A stretch of 64,000 nucleotides of DNA from Symsagittifera roscoffensis (Eukaryota > Xenacoelomorpha > Acoela > Convolutidae): positions 57,234,759 through 57,298,758 of the forward strand of contig NC_087063.1 of NCBI RefSeq assembly GCF_963678635.1. The letters run 5' to 3'. Position 1 is the stretch's first letter. The number at the start of each line of letters is the position of its first letter. The notes under the pieces were generated by a model, which ran no database searches, was not told the DNA's origin, and worked only from the letters and a program-made list of their open reading frames with translations. Positions 44,007 to 56,130 of this stretch are shown one piece after another. The position numbers were made by a program, and so were the translations under genes.

Positions 44007-44811
44007 CCCGGGTCGAGGTGTTCGATTTATCTTTCGACTTTGAAATTGAGCATGCATTTTTGCAGCTGAAGTTCTGCAGTCGAAAAGCAATTTTAAGTCA
44101 AGCACAAAGTCGAAACTTACAATATTTCGGCCGAGACAGTCAAAACATAGGTCGAGCACAGTCTAAACATACCCCGTTATGGTCAAGAAAGTCAATTCAT
44201 AGGTCGAGGACGTCGAAACATAGGCATTGCGCGGTGAAACCATAAGTCGAGCACAGTCGAAACATACCCGGTTGCGGTCGAGAAAGTCGAAACATAGGTC
44301 GAGCACAGTCAAAACATAGGTCGAATGCAGTCAAAACATAGGTCGCGCACAGTCGAAACATACCCAATTTGGTCGAGAAAACCAAGAAAGTCAAAACATT
44401 TTAGTTTTGATCGAGAAAGTCGAAAGATATCTATGCGGGGTCGAACAAAGTCGAAAACTTTTTTTCGTTGGGCCCAGAAAGTCGAAACATACAAAAGTTT
44501 GTTCGACTAAGTCGAAACATACTTAAACTCGGTCGATAAATTCAAAGCATACCGAAACTTGATCGAGACGGTCGAAACATGCTAGTTTTTGGTCGAGAAA
44601 GTCAAAAAATATCTGAACTGGGTCGAACAAAGTCGAATACTTTTTGTTGGGTCGAGAAAATTGAAACATACCAAAATTTGGTCGACAAAGTCGAAACACA
44701 CCGAAACTTGTTCGATAAAGTCGAAGCATACGGAAATTTGATTGAGACGGTCGAAACGTACCGATTTTTGGTCGAGAAAGTCGAGTCATAAACCGAGCAG
44801 CTCGACCAGGG
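44007..44811. mobile_element. Inverted-repeat transposon packed with GTCGAAACATA minisatellite
   Basis: The left end is CCCGGGTCGAGG and the right end GCTCGACCAGGG, matching at 10 of 11 end positions. TA lies on both sides. The interior is about 25 units of the type GGTCGAGAAAGTCGAAACATA, 20-60 bases apart. ORFs on both strands (Arg/Ser/Lys or Phe/Ser rich) are translations of the repeat. Confidence 0.7.
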
Positions 44812-44903
44812 TAATCTACGAACTTTTCGGCCGCGTGTAAGCCCTTCCGGATCTTTTTAACAATCTCCACCCCCTGGTCTTGCTTGCAGTGGCGCTTGCA
44901 GTG

Positions 44904-47639
44904 GCGTATTATTACGCACATTTGTTTTATGCAAATACTTTATTTTGTTCAGTATGTTTTCTTGTGGCGCTCATTTTCTTTGGTTTCTGAATATGATTTT
45001 TTTTGCATTTTTCCGATTTCCGGTGATCAAAAACAAAAATTTGGCCATATTGTTTGAGTAATATCTTGATATTCTCATAACTTGATCGTTTAACAACTCA
45101 AAAAATTAAATAGAACTATACAGGCAGTCTGAGCATTTGAGAATTCCACTGATATTTGCAGTCATTTTCAATTCTTATTTTGTTTTCCCATAGTCTATCA
45201 TCGCTGAAGTAGTCATTGTACATGCTAGCTAGACCTTTTGTTACACAAATGATTTGTTTATTTTTCAATGAAGCAGCTTGAACTCAAAATACAAGAAAGG
45301 CTGCTTCCATAATATAAAAAAAACGGAACCGATTACTTTGCTTTTTAGTTTGCTTCATTGTAACGAATAAAAATATCTTGAAAAAAAAGTTTAACTGTGA
45401 AAACAATATTTAAAAGAATCTCTGATCTTTCTCAACAAAGTTATCAAAGTTCAAAAAACGCAAATATTTTTTATACTTCTTACGCTTTTTAGCGGATAAA
45501 TAAATCCCAAAAAATAACATGAAAAATTTGAGAGCTAAGAATTGCAAGAACTAACATTTTATGTAATTAATTTTAATTATTGTTATAATTGTTACCATTG
45601 TTAGCATTATCACATTGTTATCGTTGTTATCATTCAAATTTTCTGTTTGATCCTGCTCTCATAGAGAAAAGGGAACATTTTATATACAATGTTTTAATTA
45701 TCTAACACCAAGTAGGACTTCAAATAACACATTTAAATGGGAAGACACGTTAGATAAACCAATAGAACTCATTAGAGACCAAATTAACTAAAATTTTCAA
45801 CCATTTAATCTCTTTTTTTCCCAGTTTTATCAGGGTTAATAATCGATGAAATAGTTTTCTCAGCGTTGTTCTAATGTTTTTGCATTGCTGATTATTGCTT
45901 ATTCAACCATGATCCAAGACTGGGTAAGCATTGAAATTTGCATTCATTTTTCACTGATGAATCATAATTTTGCATGAATGTAACCTTAATGATTCGATCA
46001 ATGGATCATCAATGCAATTTGCTTATCAAAACTGTTTAAGTGAAGTTTCAAAAAACCCAACACTGCAGTAAAAAAAAAACAGTATGTACAGTGCCACTTT
46101 AACTATTTCGTCGTAGGGATGTTGTTTTAAATTTCGCATTATCTATTTTTCGACCGCGTGCACGCCCTTCCAAATCGAACAGATTTCAATGCCACAAAAA
46201 GTCACTTCCAAATTCCAGATGGACCAGCTATTCTAATCTACGCACTTTTCGGCTGCGTACACGCCCTTCCAAATCGAACAGATTTCAAAGCCACAACAAG
46301 ACTGCTCGTATCAGGACGAAGCCTTGAATGTTCCGACTGCCTTTTGAGGTTTTATGGAGCAGTAATAACATTAAAAAATTTTCTTTATGAAAATCAACAC
46401 CCCACTCGCCATGCAATGTACAAAAGGATAGATTTCGCTCCTTGTAAAAAATCAGTTATGGCAAATAGGCTTCTTTCAACCAATTTGGAACAATTTTAAG
46501 ATGGATTAACTCTACGCTTACGCGTTAATAGCGCGAAATATATCGCGCGCTAATGTTCCCAAATTGAACAGTAGACAAGGCAACTATACAATTTGAATGA
46601 TTTAAAAAATTCTGTCAAAAATGGCTAGTTAAAAAGTCGAAATTTGTCTGAAGAAAAAAAAATCCACCCCGAACACAAAAATTTTGTTACTTTCGTATCG
46701 AAAGTCGGGACAAAAAGTCAAATAAAAATTACAAATAAGCCTGTTGTTCTACCTGGGTCGAGGTGTTCGATTTATGTTTCGACTTTGAAATTGAGCATGC
46801 AGTTTTGCAGCTGAAGTTCTGCGGTCGAAAAGCAATTTTAAGTCAAGCACAAAGTCGAAACATACAATATTTCGGCCGAAACAGTCAAAACATAGGTCGA
46901 GCACAGTCTAAACATACCCCGTTATGGTCAAGAAAGTCAGTTCATAGGTCGAGGACGTCGAAACATAGGCATTGCGCGGTCAAACCATAAGTCGAGCACA
47001 GTCGAAACATACCCGGTTGAGGTCGAGAAATTCGAAACATAGGTCGAGCACAGTCGAAACATAGGTCGAATGCAGTCTAAACATAGGTCGCGCACAGTCG
47101 AAACATACCCAATTTGGTCGAGAAAACCAAGAAAGTCAAAACATATTAGTTTTGATCGAGAAAGTCGAAAGATATCTATGCGGGGTCGAACAAAGTCGAA
47201 AACTTTTTTTCGTTGGGCCCAGAAAGTCGAAACATACAAAAGTTTGTTCGACTAAGTCGAAACATACTTAAACTCGGTCGATAAATTCAAAGCATACCGA
47301 AACTTGATTGAGACGGTCGAAACATGCTAGTTTTTGGTCGAGAAAGTCAAAAAATATCTGAACTGGGTCGAACAAAGTCGAATACTTTTTGTTGGGTCGA
47401 GAAAATTGAAACATACCAAAATTTGGTCGACAAAGTCGAAACACACCGAAACTTGTTCGATAAAGTCGAAGCATACGGAAATTTGATCGAGACGGTCGAA
47501 ACATACCGACTTTTGGTCGAGAAAGTCGAGTCATAAACCGAGCAGCTCGACCAGGGTAATCTACGCACTTTTCGGCCGCGTGTAAGCCCTTCCGGATCTT
47601 TTTAACAATCTCCACCCCCTGGTCTTGCTTGCAGTGGCG
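44904..47639. repeat. 2.8-kb tandem duplication, copy 2 (contains the empty LTR-element site)
   Basis: Equivalent to 24301-24563 plus 42326-44896 but without the LTR element. Around 45155-45176 it reads GCAGTCATTTTCAATTC, the uninterrupted target with a single ATTT. It ends near GCAGTGGCG at 47639. Confidence 0.88.
46752..47556. mobile_element. Minisatellite-bearing inverted-repeat transposon (duplicated copy)
   Basis: Same 805-bp element as 44007-44811, with the first end CCTGGGTCGAGG and the other GCTCGACCAGGG; TA on both sides. It was present before the 2.8-kb duplication. Confidence 0.7.
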
Positions 47640-47889
47640 ATTCTCGAATTTTCGAAAAAAAAACGGGAAAAATAAAAAGTTGTTGGCTCTTTTTGAAAGG
47701 TTTTGAATAAAAAAATGTGTTTTTTTTGGCGCACTTCTCCTCAAGTTTCCTTATTTTTGGCACCAGAGTCGCCCGTAGGAAAGATATAGGGTCAATCAGC
47801 AAAAAAGGATGTCAAAATAGCTTACTAAAGGGGGAACCTTTTGGGTGGCCAGGGGATCGATTTCGTGATAAAAGCCGGCATCCTCCTCT

Positions 47890-48135
47890 GATCCCACCTA
47901 AAACCACTAATAACTAGCCTTTTTTGAGGGAATTTGTTAGCCATCTGAGATATTGTTGTCCTGAGCTTAAATTTAGAAAGATTTGTCACTGTGATTGTTT
48001 TTTGTAAAATTATGGCGGTTTAAAGATAACCTTTTGGCCAATTTGGGACAATTAACCTAAGAAATAGTTCAAAATTGGTTGAAGCAGGCTGTTTCCGATA
48101 ATTGCTATGTTATCAGGAGCAAATTCGATCACTCA
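47890..48135 (-). repeat. Inverted copy of the dispersed repeat at 43640-43960
   Basis: The reverse complement contains TTTAAGCTCAGGACAACAAT, CCATAATTTTAC and TTCAACCAATTTTGA in the same order as the plus-strand copies. Confidence 0.6.
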
Positions 48136-48247
48136 AAAAAAAATCTCTTTTGTTTTGAAAAAATCATCAATTGTTATAAGGCGAACACTTCTTCATAGAA
48201 ACTATGAGGCAATCGGAACGCTCAGGGTTTCGCCCTGAAACGAGCAG

Positions 48248-49192
48248 CCCGGGCTGACCAAAACTTCTTATCATACAATTTCCATTTATGAAAAACTTCT
48301 TACCCTAGAGCTCCATACAATGCCAAACGTACGGAAAATTGTATGAAATCTCTATGATAAGCATTTTTCCATCAATGAATATGGTATGATAAGTATTTTT
48401 CCAGAAACTAAAGGCTGATTTTTTTTCTTATTATAATTTCAGACAAACTTTTGGTTGTGTTCGTAATCGAACGCAACTGAAAAAGACCATAGTTTACTCA
48501 CAACACAAAAGGTTGGACGGTTTTGCATTTACAAAGCAAGAAAATGACCTGAAATGTCTTAGAGCTGTTTTTCACAAGTGATATAACAAAAGTAACAAAC
48601 TTTCAACTTTGGGCAAAACTTTTCAACGATGATTAATTTTGAAAACTGAGTTTTATTTTTATCAGACATTGATCAAGACATAGATAAAATTTCCATTCGA
48701 AATAAATAAATAGGAGTTTTCAGCGTTTTAAGAAAAATTGTGAAGCAAAAATTAAAAAAATCAAACAATAGTGTATCGAGAACTATGTTAAGCACACAAA
48801 AAAAAAAAATTTTGTAGGCAAAAAGTTTTTTTCGAAAATAATTGTTCGAGTACAAAATTCGATTTACCGTTTAAAAAAAAAAAAAAAAAAGAATTTAAGG
48901 GCAATTTTAAATTTACTTGAAAAAATTACTGTGTCGCTTAAAAAAAGTGAGTCATAAAATTTCCATATATGGGATTTGTATGATGAGCATTTTTTTCAAA
49001 AAACAAAAACCTCGGTTTTTTCATCACCAGACTGTTTTTCATCACCAGAGTCAAACAGCCGCAGAAACTAGTTTATATCTTTTTTCAACCATTTTTCCAA
49101 ATTGTAAGAAAATTGCATGACAAGCATCTTTCCATAACTTAAAGTATGGAATTGTGTGATAAGCATTTTTGGTGTATGGAGGTCAATCCGGG
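48248..49192. mobile_element. Non-autonomous DNA transposon, CCCGGG ends (copy 2 of the 7.4-kb family)
   Basis: The left end CCCGGGCTGACC and right end GGTCAATCCGGG are the 12-bp ends of the 7427-8355 element with two mutations. AG on both sides gives a 2-bp target duplication. The interior aligns end to end with copy 1 (for example ATATATGGGAATTGTATGAT-like words and TGGTGTATGGAGGTCAA). No transposase. Confidence 0.8.
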
Positions 49193-49864
49193 AGTCTTGC
49201 TTGTTTCACAGTTTGCTGAAATTAGTTTTTTGAGCAAAAATTTGGATAAGGCAGCAGCTTTCCATTATGAGTAAATAGTTCAAGTTGAGTTTTGAACTGT
49301 GTGCACAATTTCATGTCTATTAACGACTGTCAGCAAGTCATAAGACAACCAAATTGTCAGAGGCTTTTTATGAAATTGGGCACTTCCATTTATCATGAAG
49401 AGAGAGTACAAAACTGATGGCCGATTTACAGTTTTCTTCAATACTTTTGGTTTATCAATTTTTTTAATTCGCTTAAAAATTTGAGCCATATTGTTGAATC
49501 TAATTGAAATTTTTTTATTATAGTTACTTTTTGTCAACTCGCGAGCCCTTAGATTAAAGAATTTACAAAAAGGATCTTTTAAATTTTAGTTTGCGGTGAC
49601 CACCTCTTCCTGAAAAGACCGTAGATCTCTTTTACACTGACGAAGTTTTTGAAAGAAAGAGAAAGATTGAGTTTTCTCCCGTCATTCATTACATAAATTT
49701 GGCAATTCATCGTTGTAAGTAATTATTGAAGTGAGACTCGGAGAGGATAGACAACGGGGCCATAAGGCCCACAAACGCCTACCCTAGCTATGCATGCTTC
49801 TTTCACTATCAGGAAAAGATATTTTTTTAAATGTTTTTAGAATTTGTTGAAAATTTGTAATTTC
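49193..49864. other. No gene seen
   Basis: AT-rich. A minus-strand 85-codon ORF (49280-49537) has no recognisable feature. Confidence 0.4.
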
Positions 49865-50290
49865 ATTCATATCTCCTAAGCTACGAGCATTTGGACGGAC
49901 AAGTATCGTCATTTTAATCCGAAGCCTATATTATACCTTCGTTAGCAGGCAACTGCCGGTAAAAAAGAAAAGAAAAACATAAAATTAATTTTAGATTTTT
50001 TTTGAAATTTTTTTTCAAAATCGTAAAACTGTCCATATCTCCTAAGCTACAAGCATTTGTACGGTCAAGTACTGTCATTCTAATCAGAAGCCTATATTAT
50101 ACCTACGTAAGCAGGCGATCGCCGGTAAAAAAAAAAGAAAAACAAAAACTTAAAGTTAGATTTAAAAAAATTTTTTTTTTTTAAATCATTATATCGTCCA
50201 TATCTCCTAAGCTAGAAGTTTTTGTAAGGTCAACTTTTAGCGTTAGAACCTCAACCCTCAAATACACCCCTGTCAGCATGTAACCACGGG
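49865..50290. repeat. ~165-bp tandem repeat, three units
   Basis: CATATCTCCTAAGCTA recurs at 49871, 50034 and 50202, each followed in order by an AGCATTTG...GTCAAGTA-type stretch, GAAGCCTATATTATACCT and GCAGGC...GCCGGTAAAAAA. The third unit is most diverged. Confidence 0.8.
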
Positions 50291-50581
50291 TTCAATAAAT
50301 TTTTCTTTTAATAATTTGAATATGTAATCGATTAACTCTTCACCAAAATACAGTTTTAAATGTATGATGAAATGTTACTAAATCTGTTTTCGAATATCTT
50401 TCAATTTCCTCGGGGATTAAACTTTGCGCTGAGAGAAGGTTGAAAAGCTTGATAGCACGATATCGAACGGAAAACCGATCGATTTGTTTCTTACATATGG
50501 GTTCAGCTAATAGTTCTGTTTTCGACAGTCTCGTGGTCCTTGTTTTCTTTTCAAAGGAGAACAGATTGTTTAAAAAACTTT

Positions 50582-50599
50582 GAGAGAGAGAGAGAGAGA
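50582..50599. repeat. (GA)n microsatellite
   Basis: Nine GA dinucleotides. Confidence 0.9.
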
Positions 50600-51414
50600 C
50601 TTTGAAACAGCACGAAGCACGAAGATATCTTTGCCCAAATCAAACCCCAAATGCCATATAAATATAAAAGAAAAATTTTCGCTCCTAGTGACAAATCAGT
50701 TATGGCAACTAACCTTCTTTCAACCAATTTGGACGATTTCAAGACGGATTAAATCGCCGCTTACGCGTTAATAGATCAGTATGGCAATCTTCAAACCCCC
50801 ATAATTTTACAAATTTAACCTCAGCACAACATTTACTTCTGAAATTCCGTCACAAAAGGCTATTCTAAAAAGTCGAAATTCGTCTGAAGAAAAAAACCCA
50901 CCCCGAGCGCAAAAATGAACTAATTTGAGAACTGCCTGATGCTACAAAACTGATCTTCTGAAAACCGAATATTTAAAATCAACTCTAATAATACTCAAAT
51001 GTGTTTAGAAGGCTATAAAAACTCATCCAAAATGATTCAAATTGATTTTTAGACACGATATTCGTTAAAAGTTTCCTGGATGTATCGATTCTGATCGTTT
51101 CAAAACCCATTTCAGCTTTTAGGGTCTTCACGATTACTCGATCTGGTTTGACTTTCAATAAATTTAAAACCACCCAAAACCAATTTCGTCAGTGGGTATC
51201 TTTAGTTAAAATTGAGATGAATTGACTGTAAGAAAACTCATGATATTGAACGAATGCAAGAAGTAACTTTTCCCAGTTGTCAATAAATTCCCTAGAGAGC
51301 TCATTTTCCTCTCTTTTCCCGGAGAATTTTGACTCGTTTTTCAGAAAACGTTGATTTGTCCAGAAATTGCAGAAAAAAATCAAATCAGTGGGTAACGTTT
51401 AATTTGCTTTGCTA

Positions 51415-52560
51415 GTTTCAATAATCGTTAATAATCGATTATATTGGAAAAATGTTCTCCAAAATGTTGTCATTATAATCCATTTTTGTTGCAAATTCAG
51501 ATAACAAAACTGATGAAATTGTCATTAAAATCAAAACTAATTTAGTAAAAACATAATCAAATAAAATCCATTATAATGGATTATAATCCATTTAAAATCC
51601 ATAATGATTGATTATAACGGATTATAATCTTTTGCAAAACTTGCAACTTTTCTGCGTTACCCACAGCCTACTTGCAATCTGAACCAACTCAAACCCCCTT
51701 GCTCAAACCCCCTTGCCCCCATCCGCGTTTACACCCTACCACCCCTCCCCCCACACATTCTCATTTAAACCACTCCCCTTCGTTTATCCCTACGCGCACC
51801 CCCAAAATTAGTAAAGTTTGCCCTCAACCCCAGCCCCCCAAGTTACAGTTTACTCGCGTCCGTTTATTTATCATTGAATGGGGACGGGAAGGGGGTTACT
51901 CAGTGTGAACAACACCTATTTTACCCCCATTCTCCTTTTTAATCCCCTAACCCCCTCAACCATTTTTTTTTGTTCCACCCATTCCCCCCATTTTTTTTAC
52001 CCCGACCACGTTCAGTAAATGGTGGGGGTTTAAACTAAGATAGGGCGACAGGGGTAAATTGAGGGGGAGGGGGGGTTTAGGGGGTAAACTGGATGGGGGT
52101 AGGGGTGGGGATAGTTTGAAAAAGGGCAAATTGTGTGTGTGTGTGGGGGGAGGGGGGTAACTTGGGGAAGGGAGTTGTCAAAAAGGGTGATTGAGTTTAC
52201 GTTGTATAGTAAAACAAGAGAAAACTTATATTAAAAAAATCCTAACTGAAAAGTGAAAAATTTATGAAACGCGTTACGTAGCAACAGCATGAAACAGGAA
52301 TTGAGAGAACCTTGAAAAAGCAAAACTCAAAAACTCTTCTCAAAAATACATTATAATCTTTTATAACGTATTATAATGGATTATAATGATTTAAAAAAGA
52401 TTATAAATATAGTCCATTTTTAATTAATTTTAAGGATTATGATCGATTATAATGGATTTTAATGATAAAAAGTACTAGGGGTTCAATTTTTTTTGATGGA
52501 TTATGGTCGATTTTTGTTGTAATTTTAAGGATACTGACTATGAAGTGACAATATAGTCAA
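51415..52560. repeat. Foldback block with TATAATC arms and C-rich/G-rich core
   Basis: The outer arms contain many TTATAATCCATTATAATC-type words (51470-51640 and 52340-52500), which are self-complementary. Inside, 51685-51965 is C-rich on this strand (many CCCCC runs) and 52025-52175 is G-rich (GGGGGAGGGGGGG). The two can pair as imperfect hairpin arms, and the G runs could form G-quadruplexes. The 78-codon ORF at 51672 is a C-run artefact. Confidence 0.7.
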
Positions 52561-52901
52561 TTGATACCCATGGAACTCCCTTGCGGGTTATTTTTAAATA
52601 TCAAACCTCCATATGGCTCTGAATGAAAAATTGTACAAGTTTATTTAAAACGATTTCTGAGTTTTCAGTCTTTCAGTCTTAACTGAACGCTGTTCAATCT
52701 TTGCTGTTCAGAATCGACCTGAATAGAAATTTTGAACCTGAACTGCAAAAAAGTTCGGCCCAATTTCACCCAACCCAAAGAAAACTTCTTGCTTTTTTTG
52801 TTTTACAATCCAAAAAAAGATTCAAAAATTCTAACATGATACTTAATGAAACCGCTGTTGAGTTCATCTGAGGTAGTTAAAACTTAGTAGAAAAAATTAC
52901 C

Positions 52902-53560
52902 ATGTACCATAGTCTTATCTGTCCTACTTGTTGTAATTCCACAAGTGCTGATCATTCATCGGTGGATAACTTAGACCGTGATTTCCGTGCTTACATAAAA
53001 AGGCTTTTTGCATTTGTTGTTAACCAAGCCGTTTCAGATGGGGCGATTGTAAACATCGATATGCCAAATATCCGTTATGTCAAACATCCGAAGTTTTGTA
53101 TTCTTTGAGAAATCATATAATTTTACCAAATTTAAAAAAACTTGTAATTCAATTATCTCAATTATTGCAACACGTTGGCGTGACTGCGGCGATCTGTTTT
53201 TATTTGACTAATTCAACATTTGTTAAACAAACCGTAGAAGTCGGAAGTAAGCACCACTTTTCAAAAAAAGGTGGAACGTTTGCCCTAGCGTAGCTGTTCT
53301 TTGGATGTTTGGAAAACAATATGTTTTTTTTCGGATGTTTGACCAGTCCAGAGATCATTTCAATATCAACTGCAGCCTTCAAATTACTTGTAACTAGTGG
53401 AGAGATGAATCACAAATTATTTAAATTCCAAAGTGAAGAGGGACATTTCCGAAAAAGAAAGAAAAAAACGAATCCTTGCAACATCTGCAAACCTAGCAAA
53501 AAAAAGGAAACTTGTGCTCCTTTTAGTCTCACCTTAAGTACTAGATTTTCAATTTTTTGA
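52902..53560 (+). pseudogene. Coding-like relic of unknown family (copy 1)
   Basis: The frame 52902-53108 reads SADHSSVDNLDRDFRAYIKR then AFVVNQAVSDGAIVNIDMPN. It shifts near 53100 into NLKKLVIQLSQLLQHVGVTA, has a TAG at 53291, and continues MFFFGCLTSPEIISISTAAF and FRKRKKKTNPCNICKP to 53560. The last part has a CxxC pair. Related frames occur in copy 2 and, as IVIQLSELLQHVGMTASTCP, at about 58258. Protein-like composition and conservation of this stretch between diverged units suggest former coding sequence. Confidence 0.4.
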
Positions 53561-55189
53561 TCTAAAGATTTCGAAAAAAATCATGAAAGAACAAGAAAAG
53601 CAATAAAACAATGTGGCATGATAGAATGTATTTTGTAAAAGAAGAAGCGCATGCTCAATTATTTTAAATATTGATTGTCAACTCTGACATAGCCAACAGA
53701 GTGTTTGAAAAAAATCATCAACACAAAGAAATAGAAAAAAAACCTAGTTCGCTTTTTTGAAAAAGCTTCAAACTTAGAACATCAGAAAAATGCCTTTGAA
53801 GCTCTTTAAATTTCAAGAACAATTGATGATTGGCACCAGTTGAAAAAACTTGATCAATAGGTAACTTTTTTTGCTGTGAATTGTTTAAGGTAAAATCCCT
53901 TTATAAACTAGAAATCGACTACATTTAAGTAACACTTACAATTTTGCTGTTGGATAATGAGTTTGTCTTCCTTCCAAGAAAAAAATGATTGAACTGAAAA
54001 AAAAATCTCATTTGTCCCAAAATTGCAGATGAAAAAACCAACCAATACGTACTGTTTGATTCTTTTTGCAGTTTCAAGGATAACAGATTTTTTTCTTTTA
54101 AAAAATGATCAATTTACATTTATAGCATGTCTTTATAACTTATACATCAAACCTCCATATGATTTTTAGTGAAAAATTGTACAAGTGGAATTAAAGAAGT
54201 TTCTCAATTTTCAGTTTCAACTGAATGCCGTTCATTCTTTGCTTTTCAGCTTGAACCTGAACAGCAAGTTTGAACTTGAACAGCAAAAAAAATGCTCAGA
54301 CCAATTTTTCTCAACACAAAGAAAACATTACTTTTTGTTCGTTTTACAGTCGAAATTAAAACTTTAAAAAATTCTAATGAGATAGCTGTTGATTTTATAT
54401 AAGGTAGTTAAAATTAACATGAAAGAAAACCTATACCATAGTCTTATCTATCCTATCTTGGCGTCTTTCGACAAACAAGTGTTGATCACTCATCACTCGA
54501 TAACCTAGTGTGTGATTTCCGTGTTTACATAAAAAAGTTCAAAGAAAGATCAAAGAAAAGTAACACTTTTGCGGATTCCACAACAAATCTGATTTTTTCC
54601 TGTTGTGGATTCCGCCTACAATGCAGAAAATGCACAGTTTGGGCTCGTAATGTTTAAAAAGTCGAAATTTGGCTGAAGAAAAAACCCACCCCGAGCACAA
54701 AAATAAATTAATTTGAGAACTGCTTGATGCTACAAATTTGATCTTCTGAAAATCGAATAAACTATTTGAAATCAACTCTAATGTTACTCAAATGGGTTTA
54801 GGAGGCTATAAAAATTCATCCAAAAATTAATTCAAATTGAGTTTTAGATACAGATAATCATTAAAAATTTCCTGGATGAATCGTTTCTGATCGTTTCAAA
54901 ACCCATTTCAGCTTTTAAGGTCTTCACGATTACTCGATCTGATTTGACTTTTAATAAGTTTAAAACCACCCAAAGCCAAATTCCTCAGTGCGTATCCTTA
55001 GTTAAAATTGAGATGAATTGACTGTAAGAAAACTCATGATATTTCACGAATGCAATGAGTAACTTTTCCCAGTTGTCGTTAATTTCCCTAGAGAGCTCAT
55101 TTTCCTCTCTTTTCCCAGAGATTTTTGAATCGTTTTTCAGAAAGCGTTTATTTGTCCAAAAACTGCAGATTGCTTTCGTGGTTTCAAAG

Positions 55190-56130
55190 AAAATTTTTTT
55201 TTTTTAAATGATAAGTTCTATGGATCATTATCGATTATAATGGAAAACTGTTGTCTAAATTGTTGTCATTATAATCCATTATTGTTACAAATTTAGACAA
55301 CAAAATCAAGGTAATTGTCATTACAATCGAAGCTTTTTTCGAATAATATCCATTATAATGGATTACAATCCGTTTAAAATCCATTATGATTGATTATATC
55401 GGATTATATTCTTTTGCAAAACTTGCAACATTTCTGCGTTCCCACAGCCAACTTGTAATCTGAACATACTCAAACCCTCCTCACTTTGCCCCCCAACCTC
55501 ATTTACACCCTACCACCATCCCCCCCTCACATTCGCATTTAAACCACTCCCCTTCGTTTATCCCTACGCGCACCCCCACAATTAGTAAAATTTACCCTCA
55601 AACCCAGCCCCCGTTCAGTAAATGGTGGGGGTTTAAACTAAGATAGGGCGACAGAGGTAAACTAGGAGGGGTAAACTGGGTGGGAAGAGGGGTAGGCTTG
55701 ATCTGAAAAAGGGCAAATTGTGTGGGTGTGTGGGGGGGGGAGGGGGTAAATTGGGGTAGGGAGTTGTCAAAAGGGGTGATTGAGTTTACGTAGTATAGTA
55801 AAACAAGAGAAAACTTAATTTAATAAAATCCTTTGTGAAAAGTAAAAACCTATGAAATGCAATACGTAGCAACAGCACGAAACAAAAAATGAAATAACAT
55901 TGAAAAAAAAAACTCAAAAATTGTACTCAAAAATACATTATAATCTGTTATAATGGGTTTTAATGATCAAAAACATATTATAATTACAGTTAATAAATTT
56001 TGAGGGATTTCAATCGATTAGAATGGATTGTAATGATAAAAAACTAGGAGTTTAATACAATTTTGATGAATTATGATCAATTGTTGCTGTAATTTTTTGG
56101 AAACTGACTATGAAGTGACAATATAGTCGA
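55190..56130. repeat. Foldback block, second copy
   Basis: TATAATC arms at 55250-55410 and 55930-56080, C-rich 55465-55610, G-rich 55625-55765. Shorter C-rich part than copy 1. Confidence 0.7.

Larger units (their letters stand above)
42326..44896. repeat. 2.8-kb tandem duplication, copy 1 (right part)
   Basis: Continues from 24563 across the LTR element insertion. It matches 45163-47639: TTTTCAATTC, CTTTTAGTTTGCTTCATTGT, ATTGTTATAATTGTTACCAT, GTGCACGCCCTTCCAAATCG and the transposon at 44007 occur in the same order. The junction with copy 2 is near CTTGCAGTGGCG at 44885-44903. No genes. Copy 2 lacks about 50 bases after 43540. Confidence 0.88.
50860..54640. repeat. 3.6-3.8-kb tandem duplication, copy 1
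   Basis: Order: GAGAACTGCCTGATGCTAC (50927), foldback block (51415-52560), CATGGAACTCCCTTGCGGG (52569), an AAACCTCCATATG unit (52602-54148) and a second, shorter AAACCTCCATATG unit (54149-54640). All recur in copy 2 with offsets of 3.57-3.79 kb; the difference is mostly in the C-rich segment, which is longer here. Confidence 0.85.

Noticed and set aside
44018-47536. ORFs on both strands through the GTCGAAACATA arrays
   Set aside because: They are translations of the minisatellite (Arg/Ser/Lys on one strand, Phe/Ser/Val on the other), not genes.
44007-47556. CRISPR-like array
   Set aside because: Repeats are degenerate, spacing is irregular, and the spacers are themselves diverged repeat; the context is eukaryotic.
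51672-51908. Pro-rich 78-aa ORF
   Set aside because: Product of the C-rich foldback arm; the second copy of the block does not keep the frame.
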